Assembly (NCBI GenBank): GCA_038529355.1
Contig: JBCBDU010000008.1
Span: 1-64,000, forward strand
DNA length: 64,000 bases
Direction: 5' to 3'
Origin: CALBPI01 sp038529355
Lineage (GTDB): Bacteria; Pseudomonadota; Gammaproteobacteria; Steroidobacterales; Woeseiaceae
The position numbers and the translations under genes were made by a program. How positions within the stretch are numbered: the first letter of the stretch is position 1; each line of letters begins with the position of its first letter. Shown piece by piece: positions 36,589 through 45,917 of this stretch. The notes under the pieces are model-generated. The model did not search any database, was not told the origin of the DNA, and saw only the letters and a program-made list of their open reading frames with translations.

Positions 36589-39500
36589 ATGACCGCGATG
36601 AGCGAGGCGCCCGACAGTTCCCCCATTGAGCCAGACGCGTCCACGGGGCTCATGTTGCGCGAGCAGTATTTATTGGCGCGTGGCAAAACACTCGCTAGCG
36701 ATCGGCGCCAGCGCTCTATTGCCCGCTGTCATACCCGCACGGCGCTGCGACCCGATGTCGCGACCCATGACGATGCCTTGCCGATTAACGCCCATCGCGA
36801 TGAGATCATCGCCGCGCTGCGCAAGCATCAGGTGTTAGTGGTTTCCGGCGAGACCGGTTCTGGCAAAACGACCCAGTTGCCACGCTTTGCGTTGGCTGCA
36901 GGTTTTGGTCGTCGTGGCATGATTGGTCATACGCAGCCGCGACGCCTTGCTGCACGCTCCGTTGCCTCACGCATTGCCGAAGAGACTGCGCTGACGCTCG
37001 GCAAAGGCGTTGGCTATACCGTGCGCTTTGATGACCATTCGTCGCCCGACACGTTAGTGCGCCTGATGACCGATGGGATCCTGTTAAACGAGTTGCAACA
37101 GGATCGATTGCTGCTCGACTATGAAGTGTTGATCATCGATGAGGCGCATGAGCGCAGTCTTAACATTGATTTTCTGCTCGGCGTACTGGCGTTGCTGGTG
37201 CGCAAGCGACCTGAGCTGAAAGTCATCGTCACGTCGGCGACGATCGATCATCAGCGGTTTTCGGCGCACTTCGACGATGCTCCGGTGATCGAGGTGTCCG
37301 GTCGCGGGTATCCGGTAGAGATCGCTTACACCGAGGAGGCATTGGACGGGGATGACAGCCGCAAACTGGCTCGGGCGGTGTGTGATGCGGTTAGCCAGAT
37401 CCAGCGTCGTAAGCTGCCAAAACAAGCACAGGACATCCTGGTGTTCCTGCCCGGCGAGCGCGAGATCCGCGATGCCGAACGCGCATTGCTACGCAGCGGT
37501 CTGCTGCCCGAGACGGGGTGGGAAGTCTTGCCTTTGTTCGGTCGTTTGTCTGATCAACAGCAAAACGCTGTCTTTCGCAACGCGACGCGGCGCCGTGTTG
37601 TGCTGGCGACGAACGTTGCCGAAACGTCTTTGACCGTGCCGAAGATTGGTGCTGTCATTGATTCGGGTCTGGCGCGCGTCAACCGCTATTCGCACCGCAG
37701 TCGAATACAGCGCTTGCAGTTGGAAGCCGTATCACAGGCGAGCGCCAACCAGCGCGCCGGGCGTTGCGGCAGGATTGGGCCGGGCTTTTGTTTGCGCCTG
37801 TATTCGCAGGCTGAATTTGATGCGCGCAGTGAATTTACTGACGCCGAAATTCTTCGCAACAATCTTGCCAGCGTGTTGTTGCAGTTGCTCACGCTGCGCT
37901 TGGGTGAGCCTGAGAATTTCCCGTTTATTGATCCACCCGATCCTGCGCGTATCGACGACGCTCGGCGCCTGTTATTCGAGCTCGGCGCGCTGAAGGACAA
38001 TGGCGATCTGTCCAAACTGGGTCGGCGACTTGGTCAGTTGCCACTGGATCCGCGCCTGGGTCGCATGCTGCTCGCGCCGCTGGATGCGCGTTTGCAAATG
38101 GCCGCGATCGTCATTGTTGCCGGTGTGTCGGTGCAGGATCCGCGGCAGCGACCGCTGGAGCAGCGGGAGCAGGCGGATGCCGCGCACGCTGCATTCGCTG
38201 ATGCCCGGTCGGACTTCATGGGCGTGTTGCGATTGTGGTTTACGGTGCAAAGCGCGCGTGAGGGAAAGAAACGTCGTGAATTCGAGCGCTGGTGTGCTCA
38301 GTCGTTCCTATCGCCGCGACGTATTCGCGAATGGCAGGAGGTCGCGCGGCAGTTAGCGCGGCAGCTGAAGGTGTCGGCAGCGCCTGTTGATCGGGCGATC
38401 GTTGAGCAACCGCCGGCGCGTGATCAATTACATATGGCGTTACTAACCGGCTTGCTAACGCACATTGGTCATCGTGAGGAGAGTGCGCAATATCTGGGTG
38501 TCGAGCGTAAACGCTTCGCGTTGCATCCTGCCTCTGTGCTGAGTGCGAAACCGCCGGCGTGGGTGATGGCGCTGGAGATTGTACAGACTCGCAAAAGACT
38601 GGCGCGCTACGTTAGCCCGATTGATGCTGCGTGGGCCGCACGCGCAGGTGCCCATCTCATTCAATATGAGTACGACGCACCTTACTGGCAACCGCGTCGG
38701 GGTCGTGTGGAAGCGCGTCGGACCGGATTGCTGTTCGGGCTCGTTGTCGAGGCACCGAAGCGCGTTAACTTTGGTGCGGTGAAGCGGGCCGAGGCGCGCG
38801 ACGTTTTCATCACGCAGGGTCTGGTCAAGGATCGCGTGCGGGTGCGGGCACACTTTATTGAACACAATCGCGAACAGCGCGAGTTGGTACGGCAGTTAGC
38901 CGGCAAGCTGCGGCGTGCCGTGGAAATTAGCGATGCAGCACTTGCAGCGTTATACGCTGCGCGTCTGCCCGAGCATGTGTTCGATGCCGGGAGTCTGAAG
39001 CGCTGGTCGGGTAAGAAGCCGAAGTCCGCCGAGTCACTGTGTTTTTCGCAAGCGCAGCTGATGAGTGAGGTGCCGGAAACGCTCGCGACACAAACGCCGG
39101 ATCAGGCAAATGTCGCTGGCAATACACTGGCAATCGCGTATCAGTTCACGCCGGGTCGCGACGACGACGGTGCGTCGGTGACGGTGCCGGAGGCACTGTT
39201 GGCGGCAGTGTCGGAAGCGGATCTGGAGCAGGCAGTGCCGGCCTATCTGCAGGAACGGGTTAGCCAGCGTCTGCGTATGTTGCCCAAAGCATTGCGCCGG
39301 CAACTACACCCGATTCGTGAACATGCGGTGAAGATTGCCGAATGGCTAAAAGCTACGAAGGATCGGTCTTCGTTGAATGTACGGCTTTCGCGTTTGCTGC
39401 TGCGAGAATATGGCATGCAGGTGCCGTTGCAGACCTGGGACGGGTTAGTTGAGGCGGATTTTCTGCAACCACGCATCGTGGTTGTGGACGAGGCAGGTAA

Positions 39501-40473
39501 AGTGGTGCGAACGGACCGCACGCTCAGTTCGCTACAGCAGGAAGCGCCGCAGCGTGCGACTGCGCGCGCGACGGTGTCGACTACAACAGCCGCAAGTTTG
39601 AGTGATTGGCCTGCAGAGCCACTGCCGGTGCAGCGGTCGGTGCAGCGTGGCGGCGTAACGTTGACGGTGTATCCGGCACTTGCACGGCGTGGCAGCCAGT
39701 TGATCGTCGACGAGTTTCTTGAACCCATCGCCGCTGACCGTGAGCATGTGGCCGGCATCGTCCGGTTGGCGCAACTCAAGTTCCGTCAACAATTCAAGTT
39801 GTTGCGCAAAGCACTGATTGCCGAGCGTCGTATCCAGTTGCTGTGGTCGACGTTTGACGACCCTGGCGGTCAGGTGCTGATCGACGACTATCTTGACGCG
39901 ATTGTGCTACACGCCATACCCGGCCGATCGGCTCGCGCGCTGGTCGATATTCGCAGTCAAGCCGACTGGGCGACGTTCTGTGATGTGTTTGCCGGCGATA
40001 TCGTTGCGCGCGGAGACGCCATTCGGACTGATCTGCTGGCAGCGCTCGCGGCGTTTGCCGAGTGTCAGGCGCAGGTGAATCAGATGCCAGACGTTTACGC
40101 CGAAGCGGTGGATGACGTGAATGAGCAGATTGCCGCGTTGATTTATCCGGGCTTTTTATCGGCAACACCCGCGGACAAATTGTCGTCATTGCCGCGTTAT
40201 CTGAACGCAGCGGTATTGCGGTTGCAGCGCATGGCCTCCAATCCTGGGCGCGATACGCAGTCCATGGCGATGATTGCCAGCCTGCAATCGCGTATTCGCG
40301 GTGCTGAGCCAACGCTGAGTGGCAAGCAGCAAGTGCATGCAGCGCGCACAATGCGCTGGTCGATCGAGGAACTGCGCGTTTCGCTGTTCGCGCAATCGCT
40401 CGGCACGCAGGAGAAGGTGTCGCTGCGGCGGCTTGAGAAACGCTGGGATGACATTTTACGGATGCAGGACTAG
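36589..40473 (+). CDS. hrpA: HrpA, DEAH-box RNA helicase
   Basis: 1294 residues from ATG 36589 (ATG 36598 is equally possible; no clear ribosome-binding site). Walker A GETGSGKTT (87-95), TQPRRLAARSVASRIAEE, the DEAH box (VLIIDEAHERS, about 184-187), TSATI, and motif VI QRAGRCGRIGPG mark a DEAH/RHA helicase, followed by the HA2 and OB regions and the long C-terminal DUF3418-type extension unique to bacterial HrpA. Length matches E. coli HrpA (about 1300). HrpA acts in mRNA processing and ribosome rescue in E. coli. Confidence 0.95.
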   Translation: MTAMSEAPDSSPIEPDASTGLMLREQYLLARGKTLASDRRQRSIARCHTRTALRPDVATHDDALPINAHRDEIIAALRKHQVLVVSGETGSGKTTQLPRFALAAGFGRRGMIGHTQPRRLAARSVASRIAEETALTLGKGVGYTVRFDDHSSPDTLVRLMTDGILLNELQQDRLLLDYEVLIIDEAHERSLNIDFLLGVLALLVRKRPELKVIVTSATIDHQRFSAHFDDAPVIEVSGRGYPVEIAYTEEALDGDDSRKLARAVCDAVSQIQRRKLPKQAQDILVFLPGEREIRDAERALLRSGLLPETGWEVLPLFGRLSDQQQNAVFRNATRRRVVLATNVAETSLTVPKIGAVIDSGLARVNRYSHRSRIQRLQLEAVSQASANQRAGRCGRIGPGFCLRLYSQAEFDARSEFTDAEILRNNLASVLLQLLTLRLGEPENFPFIDPPDPARIDDARRLLFELGALKDNGDLSKLGRRLGQLPLDPRLGRMLLAPLDARLQMAAIVIVAGVSVQDPRQRPLEQREQADAAHAAFADARSDFMGVLRLWFTVQSAREGKKRREFERWCAQSFLSPRRIREWQEVARQLARQLKVSAAPVDRAIVEQPPARDQLHMALLTGLLTHIGHREESAQYLGVERKRFALHPASVLSAKPPAWVMALEIVQTRKRLARYVSPIDAAWAARAGAHLIQYEYDAPYWQPRRGRVEARRTGLLFGLVVEAPKRVNFGAVKRAEARDVFITQGLVKDRVRVRAHFIEHNREQRELVRQLAGKLRRAVEISDAALAALYAARLPEHVFDAGSLKRWSGKKPKSAESLCFSQAQLMSEVPETLATQTPDQANVAGNTLAIAYQFTPGRDDDGASVTVPEALLAAVSEADLEQAVPAYLQERVSQRLRMLPKALRRQLHPIREHAVKIAEWLKATKDRSSLNVRLSRLLLREYGMQVPLQTWDGLVEADFLQPRIVVVDEAGKVVRTDRTLSSLQQEAPQRATARATVSTTTAASLSDWPAEPLPVQRSVQRGGVTLTVYPALARRGSQLIVDEFLEPIAADREHVAGIVRLAQLKFRQQFKLLRKALIAERRIQLLWSTFDDPGGQVLIDDYLDAIVLHAIPGRSARALVDIRSQADWATFCDVFAGDIVARGDAIRTDLLAALAAFAECQAQVNQMPDVYAEAVDDVNEQIAALIYPGFLSATPADKLSSLPRYLNAAVLRLQRMASNPGRDTQSMAMIASLQSRIRGAEPTLSGKQQVHAARTMRWSIEELRVSLFAQSLGTQEKVSLRRLEKRWDDILRMQD

Positions 40474-40648
40474 CTGATGACAGCTGCGCGTCAGTTCCCC
40501 GCGGCTTGGCAAGTGTCGGTGCCGCGCAGGCCGGTGGTCATGTATTCGGGCGCGGTTGGCGTGACGAATCGTCGTGTGTGATGTCTCGACGTTAAAGTCG
40601 GGTGTATGATTTGCGCGGCGCGCAATGTGACAGCACTAACAAGAGAGA

Positions 40649-41146
40649 GTGAGTTTGGAATCAATTACGTTCATCAGTACCGGCGGTACGATCGACAAGG
40701 TGTACTTTGATGCGCTCAGCGAATACGAAATTGGTGAATCGGTGGTGTCGCATATCCTCGACGATGCCCGGGTGACTGTGCCGCACGAGTTTGTCGCACT
40801 GATGCGCAAGGACAGCCAGGAGTTAACGGATACGGATCGTCAACTGATCGTCGCTAAAGTCAGCGCGCAGCCGTCGCGGATGATCATCGTGACACACGGC
40901 ACCGACACGATGGCGCACACAGCAGAGGTGTTGCGCAGCGTACAGGACAAAACGATCGTGCTCACCGGTTCTTTGACGCCAGCGCGCTTTCACACCACCG
41001 ATGCGGTGTTCAATATCGGACTCGCGGTAGGTGCCGTGCAGTCCAAGGCAGCGGGCGTGTACATCGCCATGAGTGGTCAGGTATTCGCGGCCGGCACCGT
41101 ACGCAAGAACCGCGAGCGCAACTGCTTCGAATCCATACAATCGTAA
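40649..41146 (+). CDS. Single-domain asparaginase-like protein
   Basis: 165 residues, equal only to the N-terminal domain of asparaginases (full-length enzymes are about 330). Both catalytic threonine motifs are present: ISTGGTIDK (Thr with TGGTID) and VTHGTDTMAHTAE, and VLTGSLTPARF follows. The C-terminal domain that completes the active site in the dimer is absent, and the gene ends cleanly rather than in frame-shifted remains, so this is probably the known short family. The start may be GTG 40649 or TTG 40655. Substrate and activity are unknown. Confidence 0.8.
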   Translation: MSLESITFISTGGTIDKVYFDALSEYEIGESVVSHILDDARVTVPHEFVALMRKDSQELTDTDRQLIVAKVSAQPSRMIIVTHGTDTMAHTAEVLRSVQDKTIVLTGSLTPARFHTTDAVFNIGLAVGAVQSKAAGVYIAMSGQVFAAGTVRKNRERNCFESIQS

Positions 41147-41190
41147 CAACACTATTTGCTAAGTACCGCTTTTGGTGCTGGGGGTTCACC

Positions 41191-42111
41191 ATGAATAGAA
41201 ACTTTCTGATCTTTGCAACCTGTGCGGCTCTGGTGGCAGCGCTGTGCGTGCCGGCGATTGCGCAAGACGCTGCGCCTGACCCGATGGCCGATGTCGTCAT
41301 CGACGCACAGCCGGTTGCCGGCGATGTGTATATGTTGACCGGGCGTGGCGGCAATATTGGTTTGTACGCCGGGGACGATGTTACGTTTATCGTCGATGAC
41401 CAGTTTGCGCCGCTCACTGAACGCATCGTTGCGGCGATTGCCGAGACGACGGATCGGCCGCTCGACTATGTGCTGAATACGCATTGGCATTATGACCACA
41501 CCGGCGGTAACGAAAATCTGGGCAAGGCGGGCATTGTGATACTCGCACACGACAACGTGCACCGTCGCATGCAGGCCGGTCAGACCATCGAAGCATTCAA
41601 CCGTGTGGTTCCCCCGGCGCCGCAAGACGCGCTGCCAACGATCACGTTTGACAATACGCTGACGCTGCACGCCGATGATGAAACCATCCGAGGTATCCAT
41701 GTCCGGCATGCGCATACCGACGGCGATACGCTGGTGTACTTCGAAAACGCCAATGTTATTCACATGGGCGATACGTTCTTTAACGGGCTCTATCCGTTTA
41801 TCGATTTGAGCAGCGGCGGCAGTATCGATGGCATTATTGCTGCCGGCGAAAAAGCGCTGACGGTCGGCGACGCTGAAACGAAAATTATCCCTGGTCACGG
41901 CCCGTTGGCGAGCAAGCAGGATCTCAAAGACTATCTGGCTGCGCTAAAACCCATTCGAGCGTCAGTGGCGAAACTGATTGCTGATGGAAAGACGCTGGAG
42001 GAAGTTGTCGCAGCGAAGCCGACAGCGCCGTTTGATGCTACTGCGAATCGCAGGGGTTTTTTGTCGCCGGAGCAGTTTACGACGACCGTTTTTAGTTCCC
42101 TGAGCCGATAA
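41191..42111 (+). CDS. Exported metallo-beta-lactamase-fold hydrolase
   Basis: 306 residues with a signal peptide (LIFATCAALVAALCVPAIA-QD). The zinc motif is NTHWHYDHTGGNENLG (HxHxDH), followed by HVRHAHTDGDTLVYF and PGHGPLASKQDL, giving the usual MBL ligands. It is likely periplasmic. The sequence resembles many marine gammaproteobacterial MBL-fold hydrolases of unknown substrate; nothing specifically marks a true beta-lactamase. It starts 44 bases after the asparaginase-like gene. Confidence 0.87.
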   Translation: MNRNFLIFATCAALVAALCVPAIAQDAAPDPMADVVIDAQPVAGDVYMLTGRGGNIGLYAGDDVTFIVDDQFAPLTERIVAAIAETTDRPLDYVLNTHWHYDHTGGNENLGKAGIVILAHDNVHRRMQAGQTIEAFNRVVPPAPQDALPTITFDNTLTLHADDETIRGIHVRHAHTDGDTLVYFENANVIHMGDTFFNGLYPFIDLSSGGSIDGIIAAGEKALTVGDAETKIIPGHGPLASKQDLKDYLAALKPIRASVAKLIADGKTLEEVVAAKPTAPFDATANRRGFLSPEQFTTTVFSSLSR

Positions 42112-42391
42112 GGGGAGCCAAAAAGCGCTGCTCGGCCGACGAACCAACGGCATTGGGCTGATGCTTTTGCTGTCGCGCACGAACGCAGCATAGACGAGAC
42201 GTCGGAAAGCGTTGCGCGTGGTTGTGCCGAATCGTGACGATGTTTGATCACGTCAGGATCAAGCTGCTATGCCGGGTAGACGGTTTTCGTTGACGGCCGC
42301 AGTTTGACTTATGTTCAGTTCGTTTGCAGATCCAAACAGCTGATGCGATTCTTGGATATCAGCCGACATAAATAGAATCAGGAGAGCTGAC

Positions 42392-42892
42392 ATGACGAAC
42401 ACGTTGATCAAGTGTTTGGCATTGCTATGCATGTCATTCGCGGCGGCCGGCGCAAGCGCTACGATCATTGAGATCACAGGCACCGAGGGCGCTGATGGAT
42501 TGTGGTCGTTGTCTACGACGACTTGCGATCGAACAGATCCCGCGTGCATACAGCAATTGGCAGATCAGGTGTGGTACACCGATTTCACGCTCGCGGAAGA
42601 ATTTGCGACCATATGTCTGGATTGCCTAGGCATGCCAAATGCCGCCGGAAACACCGGAGCATACTTCAACTACATCGTGCCGGATATGCCGGAAGTGAAC
42701 GACATTGTAGGGTGGGCGTTTAACCAGTTTGTCGGTGTCGCTGCATGGTTTGGCGGCAATCCGACCCAGACATTCGCTATTGCCGAGCGGGTTTCAGTCT
42801 CGCAAGCGTCCAGCATTTCTTTGCTGATACTGTCTTTGTTTGCCGTCGGGTGGATTCGCAAGCGCAGAACACGGGTTGTCCCCGGAGCGTAG
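42392..42892 (+). CDS. Exported protein with PEP-CTERM-like sorting tail
   Basis: 166 residues. CAGGAGAG precedes the ATG. A signal peptide (ALLCMSFAAAGASA-TI) leads into an unrecognised 110-residue domain with four Cys and aromatic stretches (VWYTDFTLAEEF, VGWAFNQFVGVAAWFGG). The C-terminus has the tripartite layout of exosortase substrates: a short motif region (SVSQASS), a hydrophobic helix (ISLLILSLFAVGWI) and a basic end (RKRRTR). The Pro-Glu-Pro core is not conserved, so processing by an exosortase is only likely. No exosortase gene lies in the window. Confidence 0.7.
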   Translation: MTNTLIKCLALLCMSFAAAGASATIIEITGTEGADGLWSLSTTTCDRTDPACIQQLADQVWYTDFTLAEEFATICLDCLGMPNAAGNTGAYFNYIVPDMPEVNDIVGWAFNQFVGVAAWFGGNPTQTFAIAERVSVSQASSISLLILSLFAVGWIRKRRTRVVPGA

Positions 42893-42959
42893 AGCGTAGG
42901 TCTTTATGCGGCTCTGAACAGAGTTTGCCGCAACCATACCGACCTCGGCGAGACTGTAA

Positions 42960-42994
42960 CTACCCCGGTCACTCGGTGAGACAGACCGGGGTAG
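42960..42994. terminator. Hairpin between convergent genes
   Basis: CTACCCCGGTC (42960-42970) and GACCGGGGTAG (42984-42994) form a perfect 11-bp stem with a 13-base loop. It lies between the convergent ends of the PEP-CTERM-like gene (stop 42892) and the aldehyde dehydrogenase gene (stop 43014). A long T-run is missing on both sides, so it may stop transcription weakly or stabilise 3' ends. Confidence 0.5.
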
Positions 42995-43013
42995 ATGCTC
43001 GCCTACTGCACAG

Positions 43014-44534
43014 CTAACCCAGATCGAAATTGATGCCTTGAGCCAGCGGCAGATCGCTGCCCCAGTTGATCGTATTCGTTTGCCGGCGCATATACGCTTG
43101 CCATGAATCCGAACCTGCTTCGCGACCGCCGCCGGTATCCTTCTCGCCGCCAAAGGCACCGCCAATTTCTGCGCCGGATGTGCCGATGTTGACGTTGGCA
43201 ATACCACAGTCCGAACCGGTTGCCGCAAGAAAGCGCTCGGCGGCCTGCAGATTGTCGGTGAAGATTGCAGACGACAAACCCTGGCGAACATCGTTCTGCA
43301 TCGCAATGGCTTCGTCTAACGTATTGAACGGGATCACGTATAACAACGGCGCGAAGGTCTCATCCTGCACGATTTGCCACTCGTTGCGAGCAGTCGCAAT
43401 CGCCGGCGTGACGAAATTGCCGGGCTGATCCAGCATCTCGCCACCGGTGATCAGCGTGCCGCCGGCTTTTTGTACCGCCGCCACGGCTGCGGTAAAGCGT
43501 GCCACGGATGACTTGTCGATCAGCGGTCCCATTAGCGTATCGGGGTCCAGCGGATCACCGATGCGAACCTGTCCGTAGGCGCGTTTCAACGTGTCCAGCA
43601 GTTCCTGCTCACGATCAGCGTGCACGAACACGCGACGTGTCGTCGTGCAGCGTTGGCCGGCGGTACCGACTGCGCCGAACACGATCGCCGGCACGGCGAG
43701 ATCCATGTTGGCATCCTTGTCGACAATCAGGGCGTTGTTGCCGCCGAGTTCGAGCAGTGAGCGCCCCATGCGTTGCGATACGCGTGCACCAACCTTGTTG
43801 CCAATCTCACAAGAGCCGGTGAACGACATCAACGCAATCCGGCGGTCGTCAACAAACCGCTCGGCCAACGTGTTGTTGTCGTCGTTGATCAGATAGAAAA
43901 TCTCTGGTAACCCTTGGTCGGCTAACACGGCGTTACAGATTTTTTGCACGGCAATACCACACAACACGGTTTTCGGCGATGGTTTCCAGATACACACATT
44001 GCCAGCGATCGCGGCAATAAACGCATTCCACGACCAGACGGCTACGGGGAAGTTGAATGCCGAGATGATGCCGACGAGTCCTAGCGGGTGCCATTGCTCA
44101 TACATGCGATGTTGCGGTCGTTCGGAGTGCATCGTTTTGCCGTACATCATCCGCGATTGGCCGACTGCGAAGTCGGCGATGTCGATCATCTCCTGAACCT
44201 CGCCGTCACCTTCGGCCTTGATCTTGCCGTTCTCCAGACTCACCAGACTGCCTAGCGCGTCCTTGTGGTCGCGCAATGCCTGACCGCACAAGCGAATCGC
44301 CTCGCCACGTAACGGGGCAGGTACCTTGCGCCATTGCTCGAATGCCGCTTGTGCCTGCTTGATGACATGCTCGTAATCCTGTTGGCTGCTAACACCGACG
44401 CTGCCGAGCAGTTCATTGTTGCTCGGGCTGTACGAGTCGATATAGGTCTTCGGTTCACCATACGGTTGGCCGCCAATGAACGTGCCCGGGTTGCGATCGG
44501 CTAACCCCAATGCAGCAAAAATGTCCTGTTTCAT
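43014..44534 (-). CDS. ALDH7-family aldehyde dehydrogenase (alpha-aminoadipate semialdehyde dehydrogenase)
   Basis: 506 residues. Catalytic Glu in LLELGGNNALIV and Cys in GTAGQRCTTTRRVF; the tail SGAEIGGAFGGEKDTGG with AGSDSWQAYMRR and TNTINW is the hallmark of ALDH7/antiquitin and bacterial AmaB/Pcd. These oxidise 2-aminoadipate 6-semialdehyde (or its cyclic form) to 2-aminoadipate in lysine breakdown. The saccharopine dehydrogenase gene 35 bases upstream produces exactly this substrate, which strengthens the call. Confidence 0.93.
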   Translation of the reverse strand: MKQDIFAALGLADRNPGTFIGGQPYGEPKTYIDSYSPSNNELLGSVGVSSQQDYEHVIKQAQAAFEQWRKVPAPLRGEAIRLCGQALRDHKDALGSLVSLENGKIKAEGDGEVQEMIDIADFAVGQSRMMYGKTMHSERPQHRMYEQWHPLGLVGIISAFNFPVAVWSWNAFIAAIAGNVCIWKPSPKTVLCGIAVQKICNAVLADQGLPEIFYLINDDNNTLAERFVDDRRIALMSFTGSCEIGNKVGARVSQRMGRSLLELGGNNALIVDKDANMDLAVPAIVFGAVGTAGQRCTTTRRVFVHADREQELLDTLKRAYGQVRIGDPLDPDTLMGPLIDKSSVARFTAAVAAVQKAGGTLITGGEMLDQPGNFVTPAIATARNEWQIVQDETFAPLLYVIPFNTLDEAIAMQNDVRQGLSSAIFTDNLQAAERFLAATGSDCGIANVNIGTSGAEIGGAFGGEKDTGGGREAGSDSWQAYMRRQTNTINWGSDLPLAQGINFDLG

Positions 44535-44569
44535 ATCGTGTAAACCTGTCAGTAATTCGTGTGTTTCGG

Positions 44570-45715
44570 TTATTGGCCAGTGGTGCCAGTAGCCACCGCG
44601 TGCGCTGATGCGCTGCCATCACCGCCATGCGCGTACAAGCGGCCGAACCGGTTGTCGAGAATCTCGCCCAACGAGAAAGACTCCTGAGCGACGAAGCCGG
44701 TGTATTTGCCGGCATCGTTCAGCACCTTATCGACCACTGCCGTGACGCCGCTGGCTGTTGTCACCTGAATTGCAGTCCACAACTTGCCAGCAACCATCTG
44801 CGGATAAATCTTGTTAACGTAGTTCTCTTCACGCAGCAGTCCGCTCTGTGTGCCGGTAACCGATGCATAAACGATCACAACGTCCTGCAGTGTCTGCGGG
44901 ATGGAGCTTTCGAGGATACGCTTGAGGGTGCCGCGATCGTCGCGCAGTTTCAGACCGTTCATCAGCAAACGCATTTGCTTGCAATGACCCGGATAGCGCA
45001 TGGTTTTGTAATCCATGTTCTGCACGCGACCGGCATAAGTTTCAGCCAGCGAACCCAAACCACCCGACGTATTGAATGCCTCGTACTCCGTGCCGTCGAT
45101 CTGGATGTGTTCCAGACCTTCGAGTGCCAGCACCTCGGTTTTCTTGCCATTGACGAGACTCTCGCACAGGTTGGCATATTCGTTGATGACGCCCTCGGTA
45201 GACCAGGTCATCGCATACTTCAGAACGTTGTTCGGGTTCTGCGGCAGAGCGCCGACGCGCAGCTTGACCGAGCGCACCTCATCAAAGTGACCGATCAGCT
45301 CATTCGCGGCAATGCTGATGAAGCCTGGTGCCAAACCGCATTGCGGTACGAAGGCGGTTTCCGCGCCTTCGGCATGCTTGCGCACCGCATCAGTCACGGC
45401 GACGTCTTCGGTCAGATCGAAGTAGTGCAAGTTGCAGGCGCGCGCGACCTCGGCAACCAGCGGGTTGCAGTAAAACGGCAGGCTGGAAATCACAGCCTCC
45501 GGCTTGTGTGCGGCCACGTGCGCCATCAGCGCGTCCTTGTCGGTGGCGTCGAGTGTGAACGGGCGAACGCAGTCGAGATTGTGCTTGCTTGCGACAGCAT
45601 TGGCGGCGTCTGCACTGGCGTCGCCAATCTGAACCTGGAAGTCCCCTGATTCACCTAGTAGGCCGGCAATCAATGCGCCAATTTTTCCAGCGCCCAGAAT
45701 CAATACGGTGTGCAT
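44570..45715 (-). CDS. Saccharopine dehydrogenase (glutamate-forming type)
   Basis: 381 residues with an N-terminal Rossmann motif (VLILGAGKIGALIAGLL), then SSLPFYCNPLVAEVAR, YFDLTEDVAVT, FVPQCGLAPGFISIAA and RYPGHCKQMRLLM, the saccharopine dehydrogenase family layout. It would oxidise saccharopine to glutamate plus aminoadipate semialdehyde, which the downstream ALDH7 enzyme removes. The preceding enzyme, lysine-ketoglutarate reductase, is not in the window. The related homospermidine/carboxynorspermidine enzymes are less likely because of the ALDH7 neighbour. Confidence 0.9.
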   Translation of the reverse strand: MHTVLILGAGKIGALIAGLLGESGDFQVQIGDASADAANAVASKHNLDCVRPFTLDATDKDALMAHVAAHKPEAVISSLPFYCNPLVAEVARACNLHYFDLTEDVAVTDAVRKHAEGAETAFVPQCGLAPGFISIAANELIGHFDEVRSVKLRVGALPQNPNNVLKYAMTWSTEGVINEYANLCESLVNGKKTEVLALEGLEHIQIDGTEYEAFNTSGGLGSLAETYAGRVQNMDYKTMRYPGHCKQMRLLMNGLKLRDDRGTLKRILESSIPQTLQDVVIVYASVTGTQSGLLREENYVNKIYPQMVAGKLWTAIQVTTASGVTAVVDKVLNDAGKYTGFVAQESFSLGEILDNRFGRLYAHGGDGSASAHAVATGTTGQ

Positions 45716-45917
45716 AGTTGTCCTTTAAATACGGCGGTCGTGTTGTTGTCCGTGGCGCGCAGTGTGCCAAGTTGCTTGGTGGCACGCCATGAAGCGGCGG
45801 ATTATGTGCAGCCAAGCTGCCGATCCTGGCTTGCAAAGCGGCTAACGTTTCTGTCGTAACTTAATAAATTTGCGTAACTTTTGCATAGTCTGAAAGCGCT
45901 GTGGCACACTCCCGCGC

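Noticed and set aside
42112..42391. Possible gene or sigma54 promoter in the 280-base gap before the PEP-CTERM-like gene
   Set aside because: No open frame with coding character and no GG-N10-GC (-24/-12) pair; only a good Shine-Dalgarno site directly before the gene.
44627..45649. Plus-strand open frame of 340 codons
   Set aside because: Antisense to saccharopine dehydrogenase, whose motifs are intact; the translation resembles no family.
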